Shown here: positions 40,326 through 48,771 of the stretch, one piece after another
Layout: each line of letters begins with the position of its first letter
Position numbering within the stretch: position 1 is the stretch's first letter
DNA from: Aquipluma nitroreducens
GTDB taxonomy: Bacteria; Bacteroidota; Bacteroidia; Bacteroidales; Prolixibacteraceae
NCBI RefSeq assembly: GCF_009689585.1
Contig: NZ_AP018694.1
Span: 2,681,001-2,745,000 of the forward strand
DNA: 64,000 bases
Direction of reading: 5' to 3'
Notes under the pieces: model-generated
The model's database searches: none
The model's input: only the letters and a program-made list of their open reading frames with translations
What the model was told of the DNA's origin: nothing
Position numbers and translations under genes: made by a program

Positions 40326-40913
40326 CTATAGTTCTTTGAAGAGAAATACTTCTCCTTCAGCATTAACCTGTACAACAATTTTCTTTGTATCTTTTGATAG
40401 TTCAACAAAATAGTTATCGGCATCGCTAAACTGAGTATTATAGAAATACATATCCGAGTCATTTGCTTCATTGTCATCAAAGAAAACAACTGTTCCGAAT
40501 TTATAATCTTTATATTTTGCCTTGATCTCTTTTTGAGACTTTATTGGCAGATCTGCAAATGTTTTAAGCATGGTTGTTCCAACTAGTTTGGAATAGAAAT
40601 CGTAATAGGCTTTCATTTCTTTTCCATCTTTGGTGAACACAGCCTCATCTAAATAAACAGCCCTTTTCCACTTTACATTCGGAACCTTGCCAAAATCGGC
40701 ATAGAAGGCAGTTTTTGTCTGTTCCGATACTACATTACCCTCCAGCTTATGGAGCTCTTCCCTTTCCGTTTTTATAGCTTTTTTTTCAACTTTAATGTCC
40801 TTTTTCTCCGTCTTAATTTCAGTCTTAATTTCTTTTTTAACATCCTGGGCTGAAAGTTGTACAAAGGCCAATGCGAACATGGCGGTCATCGATAAAACAG
40901 CTAACTTTTTCAT
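40326..40913 (-). CDS. secreted protein with Lys/Glu coiled coil and PepSY-like repeats
   Basis: The 195-residue product has a signal peptide (to LSAQ) and a charged stretch (about 23-55) of repeating Lys/Glu (KKEIKTEIKTEKK) that should form a coiled coil or extended helix. Two similar beta-rich units follow (ADFGKVPNVKWKRAVYLDEAVF and the later YFVELSKDTKKIVVQV), resembling the PepSY-like BLIP fold of Bacteroidota. Function is unknown; it is probably periplasmic. The gene stands alone between repeat elements. Confidence 0.72.
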   Translation of the reverse strand: MKKLAVLSMTAMFALAFVQLSAQDVKKEIKTEIKTEKKDIKVEKKAIKTEREELHKLEGNVVSEQTKTAFYADFGKVPNVKWKRAVYLDEAVFTKDGKEMKAYYDFYSKLVGTTMLKTFADLPIKSQKEIKAKYKDYKFGTVVFFDDNEANDSDMYFYNTQFSDADNYFVELSKDTKKIVVQVNAEGEVFLFKEL

Positions 40914-41099
40914 GGCTTAATTTTTAATGTTAGTACTAAATAAATTTTTGATATCTGACAATTTAAATCTATAATAGTTTACTGACTGTCAGTATTTTAA
41001 CAAAATTTAAACAGTGTAAACACAATTTAATACACGTGAAATAGAAAGGGTAAAAACGATAGTTGTTTATGAAAGATTATTCAATGCTAGTATAAAAAA

Positions 41100-41131
41100 G
41101 TAAGGGCTTCACTTTGCAGCGAAACCCTTAC
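41100..41131. repeat. dispersed inverted repeat GTCAGGG family, copy 2
   Basis: GTAAGGGCTTCACT and the inverse form CGAAACCCTTAC; the arms carry matching changes relative to copy 1. It lies after trpS and may work as its terminator. Confidence 0.7.
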
Positions 41132-41151
41132 CTCAATTTATATTTTTAAGA

Positions 41152-42153
41152 TTAGAACAGCCTCCTGAATCCAATCACATCTTTTACTTCATTCAATGTT
41201 TTTTGTGCCGATTCGCGGGCACGTTCGGCTCCCATTCGGGCAACTTTACCCAAATAAGCTTCATCCTTCAGGATTTCCAGAATGCTTTCGCGGATTGGCG
41301 AGGTAAAAGCAATTATGTCTTCCGCAAGTTGTTTTTTCAGGTCTCCGTAACGGATGCTGCAATCGTTGTAAGCCGCATCAAAATGGCTGACCACCTCAGG
41401 TGTTGAAACAATTTTCAGCAGGGTGAACAGGTTTTCTACGGCTTCAGCTTTTTTGCTGTTTGGTTCAAGTGGGCCAGCATCAGTTACTGCGCGCATCACC
41501 TTTTTGCGGATGTCTTTCGGGTCTTCAACCAGAAAAATCCCGTTTCCTTCCGACTTGCCCATTTTACCGCTGCCATCGAGTCCCGGAACTTTAATCATGT
41601 CGCCACCATCGAAGGTAAATGGTTGTGGCAATGGGAACAATTCGCAATTATACATGCGGTTGAAACGTCCGGCAAATTTGCGGGCCATTTCCAGGTTTTG
41701 CTCCTGATCTTTTCCTACCGGAACAAACTGGGCTTTATGGATAATGATATCGGCAGCCATTAAAACCGGGTAAGTCAGCAATCCGGCATTCACGTTTTCT
41801 GGATTTTTACGGGCCTTTTCTTTAAACGAAGTGGTGCGTTCCAATTCGCCCAAGTAAGCGTTCATATTCAGGAAAGCGTACAGTTCAGATACTTCAGGCA
41901 CATCGCTCTGGATAAAAATGATTGATTTCTCCGGATCGATTCCGCAAGCCAGGTATTCGGCCAACACCTGTTTTACGCCCGACTGTAAATTTACCGGGGT
42001 CGGATGCGTGGTGAGCGAATGAATATCGGCGATGAAAAAATAGCAGTTGTAATCTTCCTGCATTTTCAAAAAGCTACGCACCGCACCGAAATAATTTCCG
42101 AGGTGCAAATTTCCGGTTGGCCTAATGCCACTGACAACTATCTGTTTGGTCAT
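41152..42153 (-). CDS. trpS: tryptophanyl-tRNA synthetase
   Basis: The 333-residue product is read from ATG 42153; TTG at 42162 is less likely. It has the class I HIGH-type motif in GIRPTGNLHLGNYFGAV and the KMSKS-type loop as KMGKSEGNGIFL. The length is normal. It charges tRNA-Trp in the cytosol and should be essential. It stands alone, flanked by repeats. No T-box or leader peptide was seen upstream. Confidence 0.96.
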   Translation of the reverse strand: MTKQIVVSGIRPTGNLHLGNYFGAVRSFLKMQEDYNCYFFIADIHSLTTHPTPVNLQSGVKQVLAEYLACGIDPEKSIIFIQSDVPEVSELYAFLNMNAYLGELERTTSFKEKARKNPENVNAGLLTYPVLMAADIIIHKAQFVPVGKDQEQNLEMARKFAGRFNRMYNCELFPLPQPFTFDGGDMIKVPGLDGSGKMGKSEGNGIFLVEDPKDIRKKVMRAVTDAGPLEPNSKKAEAVENLFTLLKIVSTPEVVSHFDAAYNDCSIRYGDLKKQLAEDIIAFTSPIRESILEILKDEAYLGKVARMGAERARESAQKTLNEVKDVIGFRRLF

Positions 42154-42224
42154 GATTTTCAATTCAGTTCAATGGGCAGCAAAAATACACGAACTATTTT
42201 CAATTCACAAGAAATGTGGGAAAA

Positions 42225-42253
42225 GTTGCGGGTTTCGGGTTACGAGTTTCGGG
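42225..42253. repeat. dispersed repeat of the CGGGTTTCGGGTTACGAG type
   Basis: The motif GTTGCGGGTTTCGGGTTACG, followed by AGTTTCGGG, lies between trpS and the HicB-like gene. It resembles the reverse of the stretch at 37474-37540 and a segment inside the radical SAM gene at 44987-45010. A second phrase, GCAGAGTTTCGCAGAG, follows at 42269-42284. Confidence 0.55.
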
Positions 42254-42298
42254 ATGTGGGTTTTTACCGCAGAGTTTCGCAGAGGAAACGCAGAGTTT

Positions 42299-42484
42299 TT
42301 ATGAAAACTTATCCTCAATGTGTTCTTCTACCATATACTTGAAAGCCTCTTCAAGTTCATCGATCGTAGTTCCTTCGAAGGTTATCAAATCATTGATTTC
42401 TTCAATTTTACCATAAAACACTTGGTCTTCAGTGCTGAAATTAACTGATCCAACAAAACCTTTGTATTTCAATGTGTTTTTCAT
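42299..42484 (-). CDS. truncated HicB-like antitoxin-type protein
   Basis: The 61-residue product starts at ATG 42484. It matches the N-terminal partial RNase-H-like domain of HicB-family proteins (YKGFVGSVNFSTEDQVFYGKIE, then FEGTTIDELEEAFKYMV). The C-terminal DNA-binding domain typical of HicB is absent. No HicA toxin is adjacent. Instead, the gene is 25 bases after a nuclease-like gene on the same strand. It may be an orphan antitoxin fold, a partner of that nuclease, or a relic. Confidence 0.7.
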   Translation of the reverse strand: MKNTLKYKGFVGSVNFSTEDQVFYGKIEEINDLITFEGTTIDELEEAFKYMVEEHIEDKFS

Positions 42485-42509
42485 AGTAGTCCTATTTTGC
42501 TGAACCTGT

Positions 42510-42932
42510 TTATTCAAAGATTTGCCAATTATCCTTGTATGCTCTGAGAGGCCCATAATTTATTGCGGGCATAGAAGAAACATTCTCCCCAGAATAGCAG
42601 CTTCCGAAAAATTTATTGAGATCAGAAAGAATTTCCGATCCTTTTACGATATAATAGTCTTCATTCTCCTCTGGCTTATTGAGAATTATGAAAACATAAA
42701 TGTGTTCTGGATCAATGGCTTCTCTTTTGATCAGGAAACAATTTCTTTTACGCAATGACTTTACCTGAATATTAAAGTTTTTCCCGTTCCGTGGATTAAG
42801 TGCAAAAATGTCTATTGATTTAGCATTACCTAATGTCAAAGAGGCTTGAATACCTCTTTTAAATAGCTTCCCAACTGTTAAAAATTCTCCAGACATTCCA
42901 GACGTTTGAGAGTCAATTCTTTCCATATTCAT
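42510..42932 (-). CDS. PD-(D/E)XK nuclease-like protein
   Basis: The 140-residue product shows the spacing of a small PD-(D/E)XK fold: MSGEFLTVGKLFKRGIQAS with an early Glu, SIDIFALNPRNG with the Asp, and NIQVKSLR with the Gln-x-Lys. The later part (YVFIILNKPEENEDYYIV) continues the beta-sheet. Such proteins cut DNA or are inactive relatives. The start is ATG 42932 (42926 is an alternative). The HicB-like gene follows, so a toxin-antitoxin-like pair is possible but not shown. Confidence 0.65.
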   Translation of the reverse strand: MNMERIDSQTSGMSGEFLTVGKLFKRGIQASLTLGNAKSIDIFALNPRNGKNFNIQVKSLRKRNCFLIKREAIDPEHIYVFIILNKPEENEDYYIVKGSEILSDLNKFFGSCYSGENVSSMPAINYGPLRAYKDNWQIFE

Positions 42933-42992
42933 CTTTATTTGAGTTAGTTTTCTCTGAGTTAATCTGTGTTCTCTGTGGTTAATATTGAAGTT

Positions 42993-45191
42993 TTACAACA
43001 TCAGCAACCCATTTTCCCGCAATTCCTTCATAGCCGGGCTGTTCCAGAAGAGCACAAAATCTTCACCAGAGTGTTGTTCGAAGCTTTTTTCGAGTTCGCC
43101 AAAGGTAATTTGTGATGAATTTTCAACTGAAAGTGTAGGAATTTGCTCAAATAACCATTCGCCTTCAGCCTGTTTCAACTGAATCACCAAATCATGCTTC
43201 TTGTTGCTGAAGGTGAGTTCGGCCATCTCAAAACTGTGGTTTTTCTTCTTTTTGGTGTATTTTCGGATAGATGGAACTCCGCCCAGCCAAACGATCTTGG
43301 CATTTGGACTGGCTGGTTCATAGGCCTGTTCGTCAATGGATTCCTGAATGTATTTGGGTGCAACTGTGGTTCGAGGTACTTTAAAATCGAACCAGTCCTG
43401 AAGCGGAAAATCGAAGCAAATGCCGTGCATGTAGTTGAATAGCGATTTTTTCAATCCTTCGCTGAATCGTTCGTGATCGGTTCCGGTTGGATCGGTGTGA
43501 ATCAGATCGTTGTTGGCGAATGTACCCGGTTTTTCGTTTTCAATTTTCACTTTGAACTGCTCAGGATTCAGGCCAACCGGACTATGTGCCGTCATGGCAA
43601 ACTGATGCCAGAAGCCCGACTGAACCACTCCGGCTTCGAACAATTGGCGCACCACTTCCAGCGAATCGATGGTTTCCTGGGTGGTTTGGGTTGGGAAACC
43701 GTACATCAGATAAGCATGAACCATGATCCCGGCTCGGGTAAAATTGTCGGTGACTTTGGCCACTTTCGAAACGCTCACACCTTTGTTGATCATTCCCAAC
43801 AAGCGGTCGGAAGCCACTTCCAATCCTCCGGAAACGGCGATGCACCCGGATTCTTTCAGGAGCAAACACAAATCGTATGTAAAACTTTTTTCGAAGCGGA
43901 TGTTCGTCCACCAAACCACGGTTAGTTTGCGGCGAATAATTTCAAGTGCCAAAGCCCGCATTAATGCAGGTGGCGCGGCTTCATCCACAAAATGGAACCC
44001 GATTTGCCCGGTTTGGCGAATCATTTCTTCGATGCGGTCGCACAAATGCTGAACAGTGTTGGGTTCGTAGCGACGGATGTAGTCGAGCGAAGTATCGCAA
44101 AAGGTGCAGCGACCCCAATAGCAACCGTGTGCCAGCGTAAGTTTGTTCCAGCGGCCATCGCTCCAGAGGCGGTGCATAGGGTTCACAATTTCAATCACCG
44201 AAAGGTAGCTGTCCAATTGAAAATCGGAATAATCGGGCGTACCAACTTCGAACTGAGAAAAGTCATTTTGTTGGGAACCGTTCAAGTAAACCACTTCTTG
44301 GTTTTCCAATGCAAAAGTCCGTTTCAAATCGGCTTTTTCGCGTTTTCCGTCAAGGTGTTCTATCAGGTTCAGAATTGGCGCTTCGCCGTCGTCAAGCAAA
44401 ATATAATCGAAGTAGTCGAAAACGCGTGGATCGCTCAGCGAGCGTAGTTCGGTATTTGGGAAACCGCCGCCCATGGCGATTTTCACTTCAGGATAATGCT
44501 TTTTGAGGTACTGGGCGCACTTAAAAGCGCTGTACAAATTTCCGGGGAAAGGAACAGAAAATGCCACCAAGGTTGGATTGGAAAGTTCGATTTTCTCCTG
44601 AAGTAATTTCAGCAAAATGCGATCGATAAAACTTTCGGGCTTTTGCAGTTCGGTATGCAATTCGTCGAAAGTTGCTGCTGATCTTCCCAAACGTTCGGCA
44701 TAGCGGCTAAAGCCAAAATGCGGGTCGATGGCTTCCACAATCAAATCCGACAAATCTTCGAGGTAAAGTGTCGCCAGATGTTTGGCTTTATCGCGGGTTC
44801 CCATCGTTCCGAAAGCCCATTCCAAATCTTCGGTTTGGGCAAAGCGCGAGGCTTCAGGCAAATAATTTCCTTCACAAATCACGTGAGCAAGCGTCACATT
44901 CTTTTCCTGCAAAAAAGCGATTACTTGATCAATAGTTTGAATATAGCTTTCGCGCAGATTGAAAATGCGCTGAGCATTAGACGAAAGTTGCGGGTTGCAT
45001 GTTTCGAGTTCCTGAAAAAGCGCTTTCAGACCTTCCGAAGAAAACAGTTTCAGGATAACTTCCATACCTAAATCGCACTGAAACGAATCTATATGCTGCG
45101 TATTCAGAAACCCTTTCAGGTAGGCCGTTGCCGGATACGGCGTATTCAACTGGGTAAACGGTGGCGTGATAAGAAGTACTTTTTGACTCAC
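42993..45191 (-). CDS. B12-binding radical SAM protein
   Basis: The 732-residue product uses a GTG start at 45191. The N-terminal region (about 1-300) resembles a B12-binding domain (LLITPPFTQLNTPYPATAYL). A radical SAM domain follows with HGCYWGRCTFCD near residues 355-365, in which the Cys spacing is CX4CX2C, wider than the usual CX3CX2C. The substrate cannot be read. Later segments (GGLEVASDRLLGMINKGV, MVHAYLMYGFPTQT) are typical radical SAM strands. It depends on cobalamin if the N-terminal domain is active, which fits the cobalamin locus about 2 kb downstream. The coding DNA at 44987-45010 looks like an intergenic repeat. Confidence 0.82.
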   Translation of the reverse strand: MSQKVLLITPPFTQLNTPYPATAYLKGFLNTQHIDSFQCDLGMEVILKLFSSEGLKALFQELETCNPQLSSNAQRIFNLRESYIQTIDQVIAFLQEKNVTLAHVICEGNYLPEASRFAQTEDLEWAFGTMGTRDKAKHLATLYLEDLSDLIVEAIDPHFGFSRYAERLGRSAATFDELHTELQKPESFIDRILLKLLQEKIELSNPTLVAFSVPFPGNLYSAFKCAQYLKKHYPEVKIAMGGGFPNTELRSLSDPRVFDYFDYILLDDGEAPILNLIEHLDGKREKADLKRTFALENQEVVYLNGSQQNDFSQFEVGTPDYSDFQLDSYLSVIEIVNPMHRLWSDGRWNKLTLAHGCYWGRCTFCDTSLDYIRRYEPNTVQHLCDRIEEMIRQTGQIGFHFVDEAAPPALMRALALEIIRRKLTVVWWTNIRFEKSFTYDLCLLLKESGCIAVSGGLEVASDRLLGMINKGVSVSKVAKVTDNFTRAGIMVHAYLMYGFPTQTTQETIDSLEVVRQLFEAGVVQSGFWHQFAMTAHSPVGLNPEQFKVKIENEKPGTFANNDLIHTDPTGTDHERFSEGLKKSLFNYMHGICFDFPLQDWFDFKVPRTTVAPKYIQESIDEQAYEPASPNAKIVWLGGVPSIRKYTKKKKNHSFEMAELTFSNKKHDLVIQLKQAEGEWLFEQIPTLSVENSSQITFGELEKSFEQHSGEDFVLFWNSPAMKELRENGLLML

Positions 45192-45245
45192 AATTCAAAA
45201 TTTGTTTCAGGTAAAAGTACAATAAAAGATGTAATCTGATTGAAT

Positions 45246-45278
45246 AGTCAGGGTTTCACTCAAAGAGAAGCCCTGACT
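45246..45278. repeat. dispersed inverted repeat GTCAGGG family, copy 3
   Basis: AGTCAGGGTTTCACT and its inverse AGAGAAGCCCTGACT, between the radical SAM gene and the NAD(P)-binding gene. Confidence 0.7.
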
Positions 45279-45285
45279 AAGTATT

Positions 45286-45924
45286 TTATACATTTGCAAT
45301 AAAAGGCGATTTCCTGAAATAGGTTTCATCGGTGAGTTGCGCAACCAGAAAATCGGCAATGTTACCGGCACAGATCTTATTCCCAGGGCAATCTTCCAGA
45401 TTTACGGCCAATTCGCCTGAAGATTCTGAAAATTCAATGAAAGGAACCCGAACAAAGGTCCAATTTAGCTCACTTGCCGACAAAATAGAATATGCTTTTT
45501 GCCTGTCGGCTTGAATTTCGGGGAAGTTCGCTTTCATCCATTCGGTTGCCAGACTGGTTTCTTTTCCTTTTTTGTCGAACGGCGTATCGATGTTTATCCC
45601 GGCCAGCGAGATAAAACGATTGATTCCCGATTTATTCATGGCTTCCAACACATTTGTCACTGTGCGGCTGGCTACAAGCGGCTCGCCTGGACGTTGTCCA
45701 ACTGTGCTGATTACCGCTTGACAACCTTGAACCAGATTACTGATATCTTCAGGATTGATGGCATCACCTTTGATAATCTCGATTAACGAACTTTTGATTT
45801 GGAATTCTTCAGGTTTCCGGAGTAGTAGCTTGATTTGGAATCCCCGAGCGATTAATTTATTTACCAGATATTTACCAGTTCGGCCACCGCCGCCAAGAAC
45901 TGCAATTTTTATTTCTTGTTTCAT
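45286..45924 (-). CDS. NAD(P)-binding SDR/NmrA-like protein
   Basis: The 212-residue product has a Rossmann fold with IAVLGGGGRTGKYLVNKLI and a basic residue after the second strand (LLLRKPEEF) that favours NADP. The middle holds NLVQGCQAVISTVGQRPGEP, the atypical-SDR pattern. The Tyr-Lys pair of classical SDRs is not clear, so it may act as a redox sensor or an epimerase-like protein. The gene stands alone. Confidence 0.82.
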   Translation of the reverse strand: MKQEIKIAVLGGGGRTGKYLVNKLIARGFQIKLLLRKPEEFQIKSSLIEIIKGDAINPEDISNLVQGCQAVISTVGQRPGEPLVASRTVTNVLEAMNKSGINRFISLAGINIDTPFDKKGKETSLATEWMKANFPEIQADRQKAYSILSASELNWTFVRVPFIEFSESSGELAVNLEDCPGNKICAGNIADFLVAQLTDETYFRKSPFIANV

Positions 45925-46041
45925 AATTCTTCTTTATAAATTTTTGACAATAATCGAACATTCGTTCCACTTTTCGTGAAATGAAATCAGCAGAATGAAT
46001 TTGGTCTGCTGCCTGAAATCAATATTTATAAAGAGAGTTTA

Positions 46042-46176
46042 ATGGCACAAAACTACGATAAATTTTTACAGGAAGAGTATTCAAGAAAAGGATCAGAAGA
46101 AATTGAGATTTTGATGAATGAACTGGAGAGGCGGAAGCAAGAAACAACATCTTCTAAAATCTCTGAACTTTCCTAA
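46042..46176 (+). CDS. 44-residue charged peptide, candidate small gene
   Basis: A complete frame with ATG at 46042 and TAA at 46174-46176 encodes a Glu/Lys-rich helix (DKFLQEEYSRKGSEEIE) with no Cys. AAGAGAG eight bases upstream could serve as a ribosome site. It lies 29 bases before the marC gene, on the same strand. No family is recognised. Confidence 0.4.
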   Translation: MAQNYDKFLQEEYSRKGSEEIEILMNELERRKQETTSSKISELS

Positions 46177-46205
46177 CTTTACCGGAAATCATTAAAAATT
46201 GCCCC

Positions 46206-46841
46206 ATGAACGATGCTCTTTCCTTCGGTCTTTTGTGTTTTACCTCCTTCTTCACATTGATCAATCCACTAAGCACCATGCCGGTTTTTATGACCATGAC
46301 CGCCGGTTTGAGCGAAAAAGAACGAACCTACACTGCACGGAAAGCATCCATCGTTGCCTTAATCACCATTATTATTTTTGCACTGTCTGGTCAATTGCTC
46401 TTCAAGTTTTTCGGTATTTCGGTTAACAGCTTTCGGGTAGTTGGCGGCGTTATCTTTTTTATCATGGGAATGGATATGCTTCAGGCACGGCTCGGGCAGG
46501 TGAAAATTAAAGATTCGGAAGTAAAAACTTACGTGAATGACATTTCGGTGACGCCGCTGGCCATCCCGATGATTTGTGGTCCCGGCGCGATTACCAACTC
46601 TATCGTTCTGATGGAAGATGCCTCGACCCTGACCCGAAAGATTGTTCTTTTTGGTATGATAGTATTGGTCATGTTCATCACCTACCTGGTTTTTTACAGC
46701 TCGTCGCGCATCCTGAAGTTACTCGGGCAAACCGGAATCAATGTGATGATGCGCCTGATGGGATTGATTGTCATGGTAATCGCCGTCGAGTTTTTTTTCA
46801 GCGGATTAAAACCCATTATTCTCGATATGATTAAAGGTTAA
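46206..46841 (+). CDS. MarC family membrane protein
   Basis: The 211-residue product has six hydrophobic segments and the family motifs TLINPLSTMPVFMTMT and TPLAIPMICGPGAITN. MarC-type proteins are of unknown transport function; the old link to multiple antibiotic resistance is not supported for them. The length is normal. It ends just before the promoter of the first cobalamin riboswitch. Confidence 0.9.
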   Translation: MNDALSFGLLCFTSFFTLINPLSTMPVFMTMTAGLSEKERTYTARKASIVALITIIIFALSGQLLFKFFGISVNSFRVVGGVIFFIMGMDMLQARLGQVKIKDSEVKTYVNDISVTPLAIPMICGPGAITNSIVLMEDASTLTRKIVLFGMIVLVMFITYLVFYSSSRILKLLGQTGINVMMRLMGLIVMVIAVEFFFSGLKPIILDMIKG

Positions 46842-46867
46842 CGCACCGATTCGTCCGGAATATTTTC

Positions 46868-47060
46868 TACTTTTGCAGCGATTTGGTTGACGATCTTCCT
46901 GTTTCGGAAGTGAGTCAAAAAAAGGGAATCCGGTGCAATACCGGAGCTGTACCCGCAGCTGTAAGCCTTTGTAAAAACTTTTTGTAATCCCTGCCACTGC
47001 CCTGAGCACTCGGGGCGGGAAGGCCGCAAAAAGCGAGGTGAGCCAGAAGACCTGCCAATT
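46868..47060 (+). promoter_or_regulatory. cobalamin riboswitch 1, with promoter
   Basis: The promoter -7 box TACTTTTG is at 46868-46875. The aptamer (about 46885-47060) contains the conserved core GGGAATCCGGTG, ACCGGAGCTGTACCCGCAGC and TGTAAGCC, and the B12 box AGCCAGAAGACCTGCC at 47041-47056. It should turn down expression of the genes from 47156 when adenosylcobalamin is abundant. The leader to the next ATG is about 95 bases. Confidence 0.93.
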
Positions 47061-47155
47061 CGAAATCAATGTAAGTCGAATCTTCGGGAAAAAAGATCGG
47101 TGAGAGGGCAACTGCTGTTTCCATTTCATTTCTTCCGGAATAACATTTTTGTAGA

Positions 47156-47803
47156 ATGCAATTATTTTCGTCGTGGAGTGGCGGCAAAGACTGTATGTTA
47201 GCGCTTTACCGCATTCAGAAATCTAAAAATCATCAGGTTAAAGTTCTCCTGAACATGTGTGATGCCGATTCGGATTTTTCGCGTTCTCATGGAATTCATC
47301 AGGATTTGGTAGTCCGGCAAGCTGAGGCATTGGGTCTCGAACTGCTTCAACCGAAAACAGATCGGGCTGGTTATGAGCAGAATTTTAAAGCTGCCATCCT
47401 GAAACTGAAAGATCGGGGAATTACGGGTGGCGTGTTTGGAGATATTTACCTTTGGGAACATCGTCACTGGATTGAGCGGGTGTGCAACGAGTGCGGCGTC
47501 GAGGCCATTTTCCCTTTGTGGGACAATCCGGTTAACGAGCTGGCTGCTGAAATTATCGATGAAGGTTTTAAAACCCTGACTGTTTCGGTAAATGCCAAAC
47601 AACTGACCGAAGATTTTCTGGGGCGGGTGTACGATTCGGCATTCGTTGAAGAACTTTCGAAAATTGAAGGCGTTGACGTTTGCGCCGAGTTGGGCGAATT
47701 TCACACTTTTGTGTACGATGGGCCTAACTTTCATCATCCGGTTTCGTTTCAAAAAGGAGCCGTTAGTTTTCGCAACAACCATTGGTTTCTGGAGATCATC
47801 TAA
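47156..47803 (+). CDS. PP-loop ATPase of the Dph6/COG2102 type, riboswitch-controlled
   Basis: The 215-residue product has the PP-loop SSWSGGKDCMLALYR at its start and GEFHTFVYDGP near its end, the signature of the diphthine-ammonia ligase-like family (COG2102). These proteins use ATP to form an amide or related bond. Bacteria do not make diphthamide, so the substrate is unknown here. It is the first gene after a cobalamin riboswitch and precedes btuF, so a role in corrinoid uptake, amidation or remodelling is a testable inference. Confidence 0.85.
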   Translation: MQLFSSWSGGKDCMLALYRIQKSKNHQVKVLLNMCDADSDFSRSHGIHQDLVVRQAEALGLELLQPKTDRAGYEQNFKAAILKLKDRGITGGVFGDIYLWEHRHWIERVCNECGVEAIFPLWDNPVNELAAEIIDEGFKTLTVSVNAKQLTEDFLGRVYDSAFVEELSKIEGVDVCAELGEFHTFVYDGPNFHHPVSFQKGAVSFRNNHWFLEII

Positions 47804-47806
47804 AGA

Positions 47807-47935
47807 AGCCCCCTCTGACTCCCCAAAGGGGAAGAACTGTCATTAATTGATTTATATACTTTTTGTTATACAATAAGAACTCCCTCCTTTCGAAAGGTTT
47901 TTTATTCCTCCCCTTTGGGGAGGCTAGGTGGGGCT
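47807..47935. repeat. intergenic inverted repeat, CCCCTTTGGGG type
   Basis: AGCCCCCTCTGACTCCCCAA with AGGGGAAG at the left, and the inverse CTCCCCTTTGGGGAGGC with TAGGTGGGGCT at the right. It resembles the ACCCCAAACCCC family at 14171 and 60275 in its design. It sits between the PP-loop gene and btuF. Confidence 0.65.
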
Positions 47936-47947
47936 AATAAGCTATGT

Positions 47948-48757
47948 ATGAAAAAGACATATTTTCTCAGTGTTCTATTAATTTTTTGTTTGTTCGTTCA
48001 GGCACAGCAAGCCAAACGTATCGTTTCGCTGGTTCCGTGGGTAACCAAAAGCATTTACCTGATGGGCGAACAAGATAAACTGGTGGGTTGTACCAGTTAT
48101 TGCCCGGTTGAGGCTTCCGACAATATTCCGGTAGTGGCCTCGGCAATGAGCGTTAACATCGAAAAAACGCTGACATTGCGGCCTGACGTTGTTATCGCGT
48201 CGTCGTTAATCAAACCTGAAACCATCGACAATCTGAAAAAGCTCGGACTGAAAGTCGTTTACCTGCCTTATCCGAAATCGTTTGAAGAAATATGCTCGTA
48301 TTTTATTCAGGTTGGTGAGCTGATTGGAAAACCTGAAAAAGCGCGCGAAATTGTGTCTCAGCAAAGGGCGCGGTTGGCCAAACTAATTTCAAAAGTTCCT
48401 GTCGGGAAAAATCCAAAGGAGTTCTTCCAGATTGGGGCCAAACCTCTATTTTGCGCGGTACCCAATACGTTTCAGGACGATTTTATTCGCTTTTCAGGAG
48501 GTAAAAACATCGCTTCGGGATTAAAAATGGGTGGTGTCACCCGCGAATTTGTGCTTACACAGAATCCTGATGTTATTTTCATTGTGACGATGGGAATTGT
48601 GGCTGAGGAAGAAAAAGATACCTGGATGGGCTATTCGGTGCTTTCGGCTAGCAAGGATAAGAAAATTTTTGTTCTCGATGCCGATAAAACCTGCAGCCCG
48701 ACTCCTGTTTTGTTTCTGGATGCGCTGGAGGAAATCATCAAACTGATTTATGAGTAA
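47948..48757 (+). CDS. btuF: cobalamin ABC transporter substrate-binding protein
   Basis: The 269-residue product is read from ATG 47948, where a signal peptide starts (KKTYFLSVLLIFCLFVQAQ). It is a class III periplasmic binding protein with RIVSLVPWVTKSIYLMGEQDKLVG at the start, as in BtuF, and a helix bridging two lobes. It should pass cobalamin or a cobinamide to BtuCD (60518-62355), which is encoded some 12 kb further on. It is downstream of the first riboswitch. Confidence 0.85.
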   Translation: MKKTYFLSVLLIFCLFVQAQQAKRIVSLVPWVTKSIYLMGEQDKLVGCTSYCPVEASDNIPVVASAMSVNIEKTLTLRPDVVIASSLIKPETIDNLKKLGLKVVYLPYPKSFEEICSYFIQVGELIGKPEKAREIVSQQRARLAKLISKVPVGKNPKEFFQIGAKPLFCAVPNTFQDDFIRFSGGKNIASGLKMGGVTREFVLTQNPDVIFIVTMGIVAEEEKDTWMGYSVLSASKDKKIFVLDADKTCSPTPVLFLDALEEIIKLIYE

Positions 48758-48771
48758 AAGTTTCTTGTCTC

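Noticed and set aside
43473-43925. 150-residue frame opposite the radical SAM gene
   Set aside because: Shadow of the radical SAM coding frame, with no recognisable motif.
47198-47782. 194-residue frame antisense to the PP-loop gene
   Set aside because: Lies wholly inside a gene with clear motifs and a riboswitch; no promoter or ribosome site on the other strand.
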